Positions 27,656-33,954 of a DNA stretch of 64,000 nt are shown in pieces (the stretch's first letter is position 1; every line of letters starts with the position of its first letter). The DNA is from Sediminibacterium salmoneum NBRC 103935 (GTDB taxonomy: Bacteria; Bacteroidota; Bacteroidia; Chitinophagales; Chitinophagaceae): the NCBI RefSeq assembly GCF_000511175.1, contig NZ_KI866530.1, positions 1,807,336-1,871,335 of the forward strand, in the 5' to 3' direction. The position numbers and the translations under genes were made by a program. The notes beneath the pieces were generated by a model. The model worked only from the letters and a program-made list of their open reading frames with translations. It was not told the DNA's origin and ran no database searches.

Positions 27656-28630
27656 CTACTTATTCCTGTGCCAAATTTGTCCTGCTCTTGAAGTGGATTT
27701 TTCAATTATTTTTTCAGCCGCTAATTTCTCTAACTCAATCAGTGCATCTGATTCTGAAAGATTATAGAACAATGCATATTCCTGCAAAGTAGCAGAATTA
27801 AATTGATTGAATATGTCCAGCGAATGTTGCGATATATTTTTAACGACAGGTACACTCAGTAATTTCAACAAAGTTTGTTCATACACTTCGTAAGGCTTAC
27901 TGCCATATACTTTCAACTGACTGCCTTCTTCATCCAGAAAAAATATAGTAGGAAAACCTCTCACGCCCCACTCTCTTGCCATTGCAAGATCTTTATTAAA
28001 TAAATCTTTTGCCAGGCCATTGTAGTCTGTTTCAAACTGCTCAGTATTGAGTCCTGCTTCCAATGCAGCCTGTTTCAGGAATTCCCATTTGGTAATATTC
28101 TTTTTCTCAATGAAAACCTTCTCTTTGATTCTACGCAGGAATATGATTGCCTTTTCTGTTTCCTGCATTTGAGCTGCTTTAAAAGCAACTGAAGGAGGAT
28201 ATGAGGATGCTAAAGGATCTTCCAGCCATACTGATCCATCTATGGGCATATTGTATTGCTTACTAGCTTCATCCCAATGAGCGGCAACGCTGGCAGGTCC
28301 ATTTACATCAGAACCGCCATAACTATCCCAGCTCTTTAACAAGCCACCCATTCTGTATTCTATGGTTATATATTGTCCATATTCGTTTTTCAGTTTCCGC
28401 AATTGAGGGTCTATCCCCCAACAGGAAGAACAAATGGGATCTGTAAAATATAATAGTTTTACTGGTTTCTTCTGATTTGTCGCCAATTGTTTATCGGTTA
28501 ACCCTTGCATATCAACCACTTCCCCAATTTCAGGTTGGTTGATTTTTGAACCAGCGCCAGGCACTTCGCAAATGCCCGTATTCGGGTCACATTGCATTCC
28601 ATTCAGAAACTCTTTCTCCATAGGATACAT
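27656..28630 (-). CDS. DsbA-family thioredoxin-like protein (FrnE/SpxH type) with C-terminal helical domain
   Basis: A 324-residue cytoplasmic-looking protein (no signal peptide). The thioredoxin active site is TDPICSSCWGIDPQLRKL with CxxC, and the cis-Pro region is GVRGFPTIFFLDEEG; between them lies the alpha-helical insertion typical of DsbA relatives. The GMQCDPNTGICEVPG N-terminal stretch holds two further cysteines. It resembles FrnE/YjbH (SpxH) proteins, which act as oxidoreductases or ClpXP adaptors. The last ~70 residues (FYNLSESDALIELEKLAAEK) look like a small winged-helix-type extension. Start could also be 28621. It is the last host gene before the mobile element. Confidence 0.82.
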   Translation of the reverse strand: MYPMEKEFLNGMQCDPNTGICEVPGAGSKINQPEIGEVVDMQGLTDKQLATNQKKPVKLLYFTDPICSSCWGIDPQLRKLKNEYGQYITIEYRMGGLLKSWDSYGGSDVNGPASVAAHWDEASKQYNMPIDGSVWLEDPLASSYPPSVAFKAAQMQETEKAIIFLRRIKEKVFIEKKNITKWEFLKQAALEAGLNTEQFETDYNGLAKDLFNKDLAMAREWGVRGFPTIFFLDEEGSQLKVYGSKPYEVYEQTLLKLLSVPVVKNISQHSLDIFNQFNSATLQEYALFYNLSESDALIELEKLAAEKIIEKSTSRAGQIWHRNK

Positions 28631-28717
28631 CTTGTTGATTGTATCACAAAATTAAGCAGGAGGCTTGCCCCGAAACAATGATATTAGGCAATAAAAAGGA
28701 TTGACTTAAATCAAGCC

Positions 28718-28739
28718 TATCCCGACTAAAGTCGGGATA
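28718..28739. repeat. 10-bp perfect inverted repeat near the left element boundary
   Basis: TATCCCGACT (28718-28727) and AGTCGGGATA (28730-28739) are exact reverse complements with a two-base gap. Neither strand has a T-run after it, so it is not a standard intrinsic terminator. In the uninserted chromosome this hairpin would lie about 25 bases after the mnmE stop, so it may be the original 3' end structure of mnmE, now 31 kb away. The stretch 28631-28944 holds this hairpin, the att copy and arm-type boxes but no gene. Confidence 0.6.
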
Positions 28740-28761
28740 ACCTCCTCGCTTTGCTCGTCGG

Positions 28762-28779
28762 TTACTTCCCGATGCAAAA
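28762..28779 (-). other. Left attachment site copy (mnmE 3'-end mimic)
   Basis: Read on the minus strand this encodes F-C-I-G-K and stop, the conserved C-terminus of MnmE, with synonymous changes from the intact gene. The upstream minus-strand codons do not continue the MnmE sequence, so only the tip is mimicked. The longest identical run shared with the right site is GTTACTT (28761-28767 and 60000-60006), long enough for a tyrosine recombinase crossover region. Confidence 0.75.
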
Positions 28780-28817
28780 AATAGTGAACCCTTAATTATC
28801 AAGGCTTTCAGCTAATT

Positions 28818-28869
28818 GGGCAACAAATAGCCAACAAAGGCTGTATTATCAAAGGAAACTACCCAACAA
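28818..28869 (+). promoter_or_regulatory. Left-end cluster of GGCAACAA-like boxes (putative integrase arm-type sites)
   Basis: Three copies in one orientation: GGGCAACAA (28818-28826), GCCAACAA (28830-28837), CCCAACAA (28862-28869). They lie 40-105 bases inside the left att copy and match the box repeated five times at the right end. Arm-type sites that flank the core are known for tyrosine recombinases of the lambda/CTnDOT kind; the assignment here is inference. Confidence 0.5.
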
Positions 28870-28944
28870 AGAAAGGAAAAAAAGTTGTTGAGTTGAGAGT
28901 GTGCTGTGCCTTATCATAAGCAAAAGCAAAGATAAGGTTACAAC

Positions 28945-29133
28945 CTATCGAAGTTGCTTGACAACCGTTTCCGGTTGCAAGCCCATGTACTGGCAGAACT
29001 CTTCAACAGTAACAACCTGGTGCTGCTGCTTGTTGAAATGGTCCTTGATCTTCTTAATAAGGTTTCTACCATACCTGTCGCTTCTGCCTGTGATTACCTG
29101 AATGTCTTTCGGATAAATGCACAGTCTATTCAT
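28945..29133 (-). CDS. Small conserved Bacteroidota protein, DNA-binding-like (62 aa)
   Basis: A 62-residue basic protein (MNRLCIYPKDIQVITGRSD, then RYGRNLIKKIKDHFNKQ, ending TVEEFCQYMGLQPETVVKQL). The arrangement of two short helices around ITGRS-x-RYGR and VEEFCQYMGL suggests a helix-turn-helix-like or MerR-excisionase-like small protein; I remember very similar small proteins in many Sphingobacteriia genomes without a known function. A possible minus-strand promoter box TATATTTG lies at 29209-29202. It sits alone just inside the element's left end, opposite in direction to the next gene. Confidence 0.6.
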   Translation of the reverse strand: MNRLCIYPKDIQVITGRSDRYGRNLIKKIKDHFNKQQHQVVTVEEFCQYMGLQPETVVKQLR

Positions 29134-29282
29134 TATTTCAATTATTCAACTTCATACACTAACCATACCGATGATATACTTCAAATATGGAAGTGACATT
29201 GCAAATATAAATCTTTTTTAAGGGCGGTAAAAGTGTGTTTGTTGGAATAATGCGGAACAATCGGCACAGATGGCACGGCTCA

Positions 29283-29314
29283 TTTGCAGAGGCTTTACTG
29301 TGCTTCTAATTTTG
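29283..29314 (+). promoter_or_regulatory. Bacteroidota-type promoter upstream of the 249-aa gene
   Basis: TTTG at 29283-29286 and TAATTTTG at 29307-29314 fit the Bacteroidota sigma-ABfr consensus (TTTG, about 20 bases, TAnnTTTG) with a 20-base spacer. The predicted start would give an untranslated leader of roughly 55-60 bases before the ATG at 29380. Confidence 0.5.
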
Positions 29315-29379
29315 TTTTCGTAAGCTGATTAAAGCGTATCAGTCGAAACAAATTTACTAACTCATAAAAGTTTAAAGCA

Positions 29380-30129
29380 ATGGCAAAACTTAAAGGTATT
29401 CTCAAAATTGAAGGCACTCTGGATGAGCTGACCTTCTACAAAACACAAGATGGTCACTTGGTAAAAACCAAAGGTGGCGTATCTGCTGAACGTATTGCAA
29501 ATGACCCGAACTTCCAGCGTACCCGTGAAAACGGAGCTGAGTTTGGCAGTTCTGCAACTGCCGGCAAGTTGCTTCGCAACGCTGTCCGTAACCTCATGAT
29601 GAACGCTGCTGACAATCGTGTTACCAGTCGTTTAACCCAAATCATGACGCAGATTAAAAACTATGACGTTACATCTCCAAGGGGTGAACGTACTGTAGCA
29701 ATTGGTATTGCTGACCCTGCGGCATTGGCTCTGTTGAAAGATTTTGATTTCAATGACAGTGCAGCTTTGGGTGGTGTTCTTTTTGCTCCCTTCACCGTAA
29801 CAGGTGTATCCGGAGCAATCAACATTCCGGCCTTCATTCCGATCAATGATATTGCATATCCGTCTGGTGCAACTCATGTGAGCTTCAAGTCTGCGTATGC
29901 AGTTGTTGACTTCACCAACGGAACCAGTGCAATTGAGTACAGCCCGGTCACCAATCTTCCTATTGACGGAACCAACACACCTGTAACTCTTACTCCTGCT
30001 GGTGTACCTGCCGGAACTGGAACTAAGTTCTACCTGATGCTGATTGAGTTCTTCCAGGAAGTAAACGGAGTTCAGTACTCTCTCAAAAACGGTGCTTACA
30101 ACGTGTTGAACATTGTTGAAGTAGCATAA
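29380..30129 (+). CDS. Conserved Bacteroidota hypothetical protein, apparently well expressed
   Basis: A 249-residue protein with no signal peptide or TM segment. The N-terminal half is basic and repetitive in style (KLKGILKIEGTLDELTFYKT, RIANDPNFQRTRENGAEFGS, LLRNAVRNLMMNAADNRVTS); the C-terminal half looks beta-rich (ALGGVLFAPFTVTGVSGAIN, GTGTKFYLMLIEFFQEVNGV). I have seen close relatives, often in several copies, in Bacteroidota genomes, without a function. It uses more GC-rich, seemingly optimal codons than its neighbours, and has its own promoter and a good terminator, which suggests strong expression as a single gene. It is the only plus-strand gene of the element. Confidence 0.7.
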   Translation: MAKLKGILKIEGTLDELTFYKTQDGHLVKTKGGVSAERIANDPNFQRTRENGAEFGSSATAGKLLRNAVRNLMMNAADNRVTSRLTQIMTQIKNYDVTSPRGERTVAIGIADPAALALLKDFDFNDSAALGGVLFAPFTVTGVSGAINIPAFIPINDIAYPSGATHVSFKSAYAVVDFTNGTSAIEYSPVTNLPIDGTNTPVTLTPAGVPAGTGTKFYLMLIEFFQEVNGVQYSLKNGAYNVLNIVEVA

Positions 30130-30158
30130 ACGCTGTTCTTTCTTTCAGTTAGGAAATG

Positions 30159-30188
30159 GCCTCACCAGTTTGGTGGGGCTTTTTCTTT
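30159..30188 (+). terminator. Rho-independent terminator of the 249-aa gene
   Basis: A nine-pair stem, GCCTCACCA (30159-30167) against TGGTGGGGC (30171-30179) with one G-T pair and a three-base loop, followed by a T-rich tract (30180-30188). It starts 29 bases after the stop codon. Confidence 0.85.
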
Positions 30189-30189
30189 T

Positions 30190-30428
30190 CAGCAAAGCCC
30201 CTAAAAGGGCAATGCTGAAAGCTCACGAACACCTGAAGGATAACGCCAAACATAGCAGCCACATGGAAGGCGGTAAACCTTGATGCCAAAAACTGGCTGA
30301 TGGGCTAATGATGACCTGCGGATGTAACGCTGAAACGCAAAGGGTGACAAAGGCAAGTGCTGATGAAGTACCTGCGGAGTGAATGGGCAAATACCTGAAT
30401 GGCTGCCTGAACTGATACGAGGATGCTT
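30190..30428. other. Gene-free stretch with no convincing feature
   Basis: No open frame here looks coding: the minus-strand frames are short, lack family resemblance and show biased, repeat-like composition. The DNA has scattered CTGAA/CTGATG words (for example near 30220, 30295, 30360 and 30395), which hint at degraded repeats. It leads directly into the first long hairpin. Confidence 0.5.
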
Positions 30429-30614
30429 GTGCATAGTAAATAAATTTTATGTGCATCTCTCTGCATGGCGGATAAAAAAACCAAAAGGAAACGGAATAAA
30501 TGAAAGCCTTGTGCGGTGGGTCTGTGTTTATGCCGTAGTCTTTTGGTTTTTTTGGGTCGGGCTTGTGCGTCTGGCCGCCATGCTACCTTTGCACATCAAA
30601 ATTTATTTATGCAC
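30429..30614. repeat. Long nested inverted-repeat structure A (186 bases)
   Basis: Four arm pairs nest in order: GTGCATAGTAAATAAATTTT... (30429-30456) with 30591-30614; GCATGGCGG (30463-30471) with CCGCCATGC (30575-30583); AAAAAAACCAAAAG (30474-30487) with CTTTTGGTTTTTTT (30540-30553); ACGGAATAA (30491-30499) with TTATGCCGT (30528-30536, one mismatch). The correct nesting over 186 bases makes chance unlikely. It could be a structured RNA, a cruciform site or a non-autonomous element. Structure B repeats the inner arms with a different loop. Confidence 0.75.
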
Positions 30615-30643
30615 GGTGCAGCATCATGTCAAAGTCAGCCTTA

Positions 30644-31069
30644 CTATTTGCTTTTAAGATGCCGGTAAATCATTGCCCTTTTCAAATCATTGATTAAAGC
30701 CAGATTTTGGCGGATGGCTCTTTCCTTCTCTTCCAGCTGCTTGATTTTATCAACTGTGTTTTTATATTCCTTTTCCTGCTTACTTACTTTTTCAGCCTGA
30801 GTAAGTATTTCATTTTTCAAATCAGATAAGCGGATAAAGGGAATTACAGAACCAGTGAGGAACTGATGAAAATATTTTGCCTTCCACAGGCCAAAGAGTA
30901 ACCAGAAATAAAAGTCCTTCTGCTCCTGGCTTTTGCAAATACAAACAAATGAGTTAGGGCAGGGAGTTAAAAGAGACTTACCACTGTTCAGCCCTTTTGA
31001 TAAAATGTAAAATTCAAAACCTGTGCTTTGATGCTTTACGCTGTACGTTTGAAACTTCGGAATGTGCAT
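30644..31069 (-). CDS. Hypothetical protein of Bacteroidota mobile elements (141 aa)
   Basis: A 141-residue protein with an N-terminal globular part containing FEFYILSKGLNSGKSLLTPC, NSFVCICKSQEQKDFYFWL and LFGLWKAKYFHQFLTGSVIP, then a charged coiled-coil tail (KVSKQEKEYKNTVDKIKQLE). The KGLNSGKPL...CPNSFVC and FHxxLxGSVIPFIR blocks remind me of DUF6943-type proteins seen in Bacteroidota conjugative elements; that name is from memory and unsure. No catalytic motif. It sits between hairpin structures A and B on the minus strand and has no operon partner. Confidence 0.6.
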   Translation of the reverse strand: MHIPKFQTYSVKHQSTGFEFYILSKGLNSGKSLLTPCPNSFVCICKSQEQKDFYFWLLFGLWKAKYFHQFLTGSVIPFIRLSDLKNEILTQAEKVSKQEKEYKNTVDKIKQLEEKERAIRQNLALINDLKRAMIYRHLKSK

Positions 31070-31192
31070 AATGACTGCTTAAATTTTGAGCCTGTTTTAA
31101 GCCTTTGCCGCAGCCCTGCTTCGCTTACGCTCCGCAGCACACATATAATTTGACAAAGAAAAAAAACAGAAAAAAAAGAAAGCAATCCCACA

Positions 31193-31338
31193 GGTGGCGT
31201 GGCTAAAAAACCAAAAGGAAACGGAATAAGTCCCGAAGGGTGAAAGGCAAATACCACTATAAAAAACAACAGCTTATTTGCCTTTCATTATGCCGTAGTC
31301 TTTTGGTTTTTTAAGTGCGTTGGCCTGTGCCAGCCACC
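31193..31338. repeat. Long nested inverted-repeat structure B, sister of A
   Basis: Arms in order: GGTGGCGTGGC (31193-31203) with GCCAGCCACC (31329-31338); AAAAAACCAAAAG (31205-31217) with CTTTTGGTTTTTT (31300-31312); ACGGAATAA (31221-31229) with TTATGCCGT (31288-31296); and a perfect 13-base pair TGAAAGGCAAATA (31241-31253) with TATTTGCCTTTCA (31275-31287). The ACCAAAAGGAAACGGAATAA / TTATGCCGTAGTCTTTTGGT inner arms match structure A almost exactly while the outer stem differs in sequence but still pairs. An A-rich stretch (31153-31180) and a T-rich one (31350-31373) may extend the stem. Confidence 0.78.
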
Positions 31339-31512
31339 TAACTTTGCTGCACTTTTTATTTTTATTTTTTTCAAGCAGATCCTCCTTATCTGCATTCCTC
31401 TTCTGAAATCAGAAAATTCGTTTACTACACTTCATCAACCGTATTTCAATTCAACCGGATATATTGTTCGGAGTTGTGTTTTGTGGGTTGGCTGGGGTAA
31501 ACAATTCGCAGG

Positions 31513-31917
31513 AAAAAATAAAGCATACCGCTTTCTATGGTGCGGTGGGTCAAGAGCAAATGCAATGACTGAACGGAATGAAGCAAATCGGGTTGGAGGC
31601 TTGTAGTGGCATGAGCAGTTTGTTTAGAAGCGTTGGCAGCTTTTGTAACTTTTCAAAAAACAAAAGCTATTGTAGCGTGGGTTAAGCAAACGCCATGACA
31701 CGGAAAGCCTGTGTGTTGGCTTTGCGGAATGAAGAGAAGGAATTGCTTTTGCTGTGCGGTGCTGAGGTTGGTGAAATGAACGTAGGCGAAATGCAGTGAA
31801 GGATAGTGTAGTGAATGAAGCAAAGCGGAATGAACGAAACGCCTGAACGAAATGGAGATGAAGTGAATGAACCTACCGCAAGCACATAGCCGTAAAACAA
31901 ATCATGCTTTATTTTTT
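31513..31917. repeat. 14-bp inverted repeat enclosing a gene-free 377-base interval (structure C)
   Basis: AAAAAATAAAGCAT (31513-31526) and ATGCTTTATTTTTT (31904-31917) are exact reverse complements. Inside is a smaller stem, AGCTTTTGT (31638-31646) with ACAAAAGCT (31660-31668). The interval 31690-31880 is purine-rich on the plus strand with many GAATGAA/GAAATG words, resembling degraded short repeats. I see no gene from 31070 to 32501; minus-strand frames here are short and of odd composition. Possible terminal repeats of a decayed or non-autonomous element. Confidence 0.5.
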
Positions 31918-32019
31918 ACTGCACCGCTGAAAGGGTGGCGGGGTGTCGTGGGTCTTCGGGTGGGGTGCGTTGGCAGAAGCACGGCTTCACTTTTGATAAA
32001 AAGTGCTATGGTGTTGGCT

Positions 32020-32124
32020 ACTTAACATAATGGCGACTTATGTGACAGCCACTGCGTTGGGATGCTTGCATAAGCGTGGGGTGGCTGTGCAAAGCGAACA
32101 CATAAGACCGCATTATGTTTAAGT
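32020..32124. repeat. Nested inverted-repeat structure D
   Basis: Outer arms are 32020-32044 (ACTTAACATAATGGCGACTT and ATGTG) and 32099-32124, complementary except for a few mismatches and one bulge. Inner arms ACAGCCAC (32045-32052) and GTGGCTGT (32081-32088) pair exactly. The hairpin shows the same design as A and B but unrelated sequence. Confidence 0.7.
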
Positions 32125-32130
32125 ATGCTT

Positions 32131-32305
32131 CCGCCATTTTTTATACTGGCATAAGCGAAACGGTGGTGGTGGTTGGAGTGTAGCGGCTTTTTGTTGCTAT
32201 GCTTGGGTTGGCTTGGCTCTTTGGCTGTGTAGCGAAGCGGAACAGGCAATGTGCCAAAAGCGTGGGGAGCATAGCCACAAAAAGTATGACAGTTAAAAAT
32301 GGCGG
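32131..32305. repeat. Nested inverted-repeat structure E
   Basis: Outer arms CCGCCATTTTTTATACTG (32131-32148) and CAGTTAAAAATGGCGG (32290-32305) pair with small bulges. Inner arms CTTTTTGTTGCTATGCT (32187-32203) and AGCATAGCCACAAAAAG (32268-32284) pair at 16 of 17 positions. The structure starts 6 bases after D ends. Confidence 0.7.
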
Positions 32306-32316
32306 CAACACCATAG

Positions 32317-32356
32317 ATGCAGTGGAAGGGTTGGCTTTGTGGGTTAGCCACTGCAT
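32317..32356. repeat. Inverted-repeat structure F
   Basis: ATGCAGTGG (32317-32325) and CCACTGCAT (32348-32356) are exact reverse complements around a 22-base loop that itself contains TTGGCT and AGCCA. It follows structure E by 11 bases. Confidence 0.6.
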
Positions 32357-32422
32357 AAGCCGTGCTTGTGCGTTGGCCGGGTGGGTTCAATAAATTCGTG
32401 AGGAACGAACACCGCTTTCTTA

Positions 32423-32501
32423 GGCATTAGGGATTGAAGCGGAAATCCTTTTGCCTTCAGCAAAAGATTGTAGCGGAAAGCCCGACCCGAAGGGGAATGC
32501 C
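32423..32501 (-). repeat. Two-box GATTGnAGCGGAAA element at the 3' end of the helicase gene
   Basis: Direct repeats GATTGAAGCGGAAA (32432-32445) and GATTGTAGCGGAAA (32466-32479), 34 bases apart, sit inside an outer stem GGCATT (32423-32428) / AATGCC (32496-32501); between them CCTTTTGC pairs with GCAAAAG. On the minus strand it directly follows the helicase stop codon. I remember very similar double-box elements downstream of genes across Bacteroidota. It may act as a transcript 3' end or be an interspersed repeat; no T-run is present. Confidence 0.6.
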
Positions 32502-33929
32502 CTATATGATATGCTCCTTCAGCTTTTCTTCAAGTTCCTTTTTACGGTGATACCAAAAACCAATTTTGTAATTGCAGCCTTCTTTATTCAATCGCCTGTG
32601 GCAATACTTAATTTCAAACTCAGTAAAGTTGGCATTCTGTGATAGCAAATAGTCTGAATATTTATAAACTACTGAAACCATTTTGTGCTCCTGTGCTTTT
32701 GCAAACCTGATGAAACTTTCAAAGATTAATAGCCTTTCAAGGTCTTCGCTTATTTCAACAAGTTCAAGCCCCTCTGCTTCAGTTGGACGGGTTATTTCTC
32801 GTATTCGTTCTTCTTCGTCAAAACCTATCTGCTTTTCAATAGCAACCTTACGCTTAGCCTTGTTGATGCCTTTTAAAGACCAATCTCTGTCAATATAACA
32901 AATGCCATGCTCCAACCACAAACCTGCATTATCAAGGACCAAACCAAATTCCTTATTTGGTGATGGACGCATACAACGGCCCACCTGTTGTAAATAAAGC
33001 ACTAATGACTTTGTTGGTCTTGCCAACTGAACTGCTTCGCAATCGGGAACATCGAAACCTTCTGAAACAATATCAACGTTACTCAGCACAAGTATTTCAC
33101 CTTTCTTGAATTGTTCTAAGATTGCTTTCCTTTCCGTTTTAGGAGTAGTAGCATCAATATGGGCAGATGGTATACCAGCTCCCAAATAACGTTCTACAAT
33201 GCTTTTACTGTGTTCAATATCCACAGCAAATACGATTGTCTTTTTTCCGTTTGCAAACTTTTTATAACTCTCCACCAGGTTAGCCATAATGGAGTTGTCT
33301 AACATTACATTTTTAAGCATTTGCAAGTCGTAATCCCTCATTCTTTGCTTCACCTTTGAAACATCAGGGATGCCACAAACCAAATGCTTCATCTTGGCAA
33401 GATGCCCCTCGTTAATGAAGTAGCTGAGTTTACCTAAAGGAATGAGTATTTCAAATAAGTCATCGAAGCCCTCACCATTGATACGAACCGGAGTTGCGGT
33501 AACACCTAAGAACCTTGCATCGGGATATATTTCCCATAGTTTTTTGTAAGTATCAGCCTTTGAATGATGGCACTCGTCAATAATCACTATGTCAGCCGGA
33601 GGATAGTTTCTTCTTGATAGGGTTTGAATTGTAGCTACCTGAACTGCTTTATCAGGTTCTGCCTTGTTACCTGCTGAAATAATGCCTACAGAAACACCGA
33701 ATGACTGTAAACGTTCAGCAATCTGCTCTACCAATTCAATGCGGTGAACAACAATCAGAACAAACTTTTCTTTAAGATGGGCTTTGCGTACTATTGCAGA
33801 AAACACAGTTGTTTTGCCTGTTCCGGTAGGCATTTGGAATAAAACATTTTTCAGATTAGACCTCTTTGGATCCCATGCCTCAAATATTTTCTTTATTCCC
33901 TCTGTCTGGTATTCTCTAAGTACGACCAT
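32502..33929 (-). CDS. SF2 DEAD/DEAH-type helicase (XPB/RapA-like), last gene of the defence operon
   Basis: A 475-residue SF2 ATPase. Motifs: Q-like LREYQTEGIKKIFEAW at the start, Walker A QMPTGTGKTTVFSAI (about residue 34), VVHRIELVEQIAERL (Ia), VIIDECHHSKADTYKKLW (DECH, about 118), LGVTATPVR (III), VLSNVDIVSEGFDVPDCEAV (V) and QQVGRCMRPSPNKEFG (VI). A C-terminal ~100 residues are charged and lack a known domain. It is short for the helicases of Hachiman or DISARM. It starts 25 bases after the PD-(D/E)XK-like gene, so a helicase-nuclease pair is likely; I do not recognise the pair as a named system. Confidence 0.85.
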   Translation of the reverse strand: MVVLREYQTEGIKKIFEAWDPKRSNLKNVLFQMPTGTGKTTVFSAIVRKAHLKEKFVLIVVHRIELVEQIAERLQSFGVSVGIISAGNKAEPDKAVQVATIQTLSRRNYPPADIVIIDECHHSKADTYKKLWEIYPDARFLGVTATPVRINGEGFDDLFEILIPLGKLSYFINEGHLAKMKHLVCGIPDVSKVKQRMRDYDLQMLKNVMLDNSIMANLVESYKKFANGKKTIVFAVDIEHSKSIVERYLGAGIPSAHIDATTPKTERKAILEQFKKGEILVLSNVDIVSEGFDVPDCEAVQLARPTKSLVLYLQQVGRCMRPSPNKEFGLVLDNAGLWLEHGICYIDRDWSLKGINKAKRKVAIEKQIGFDEEERIREITRPTEAEGLELVEISEDLERLLIFESFIRFAKAQEHKMVSVVYKYSDYLLSQNANFTEFEIKYCHRRLNKEGCNYKIGFWYHRKKELEEKLKEHII

Positions 33930-33954
33930 TTATTGTTTGTGAAAAAGACAATGG

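Noticed and set aside
28718-28739. Intrinsic terminator for the DsbA-like gene or mnmE
   Set aside because: Perfect stem but no T-run on either strand and the DsbA-like gene is transcribed away from it; kept only as an inverted repeat.
30201-30456. Minus-strand open frames of 77 codons in the left gene-poor region
   Set aside because: They overlap each other in different frames, have biased composition and lie over repetitive DNA; no family resemblance I trust.
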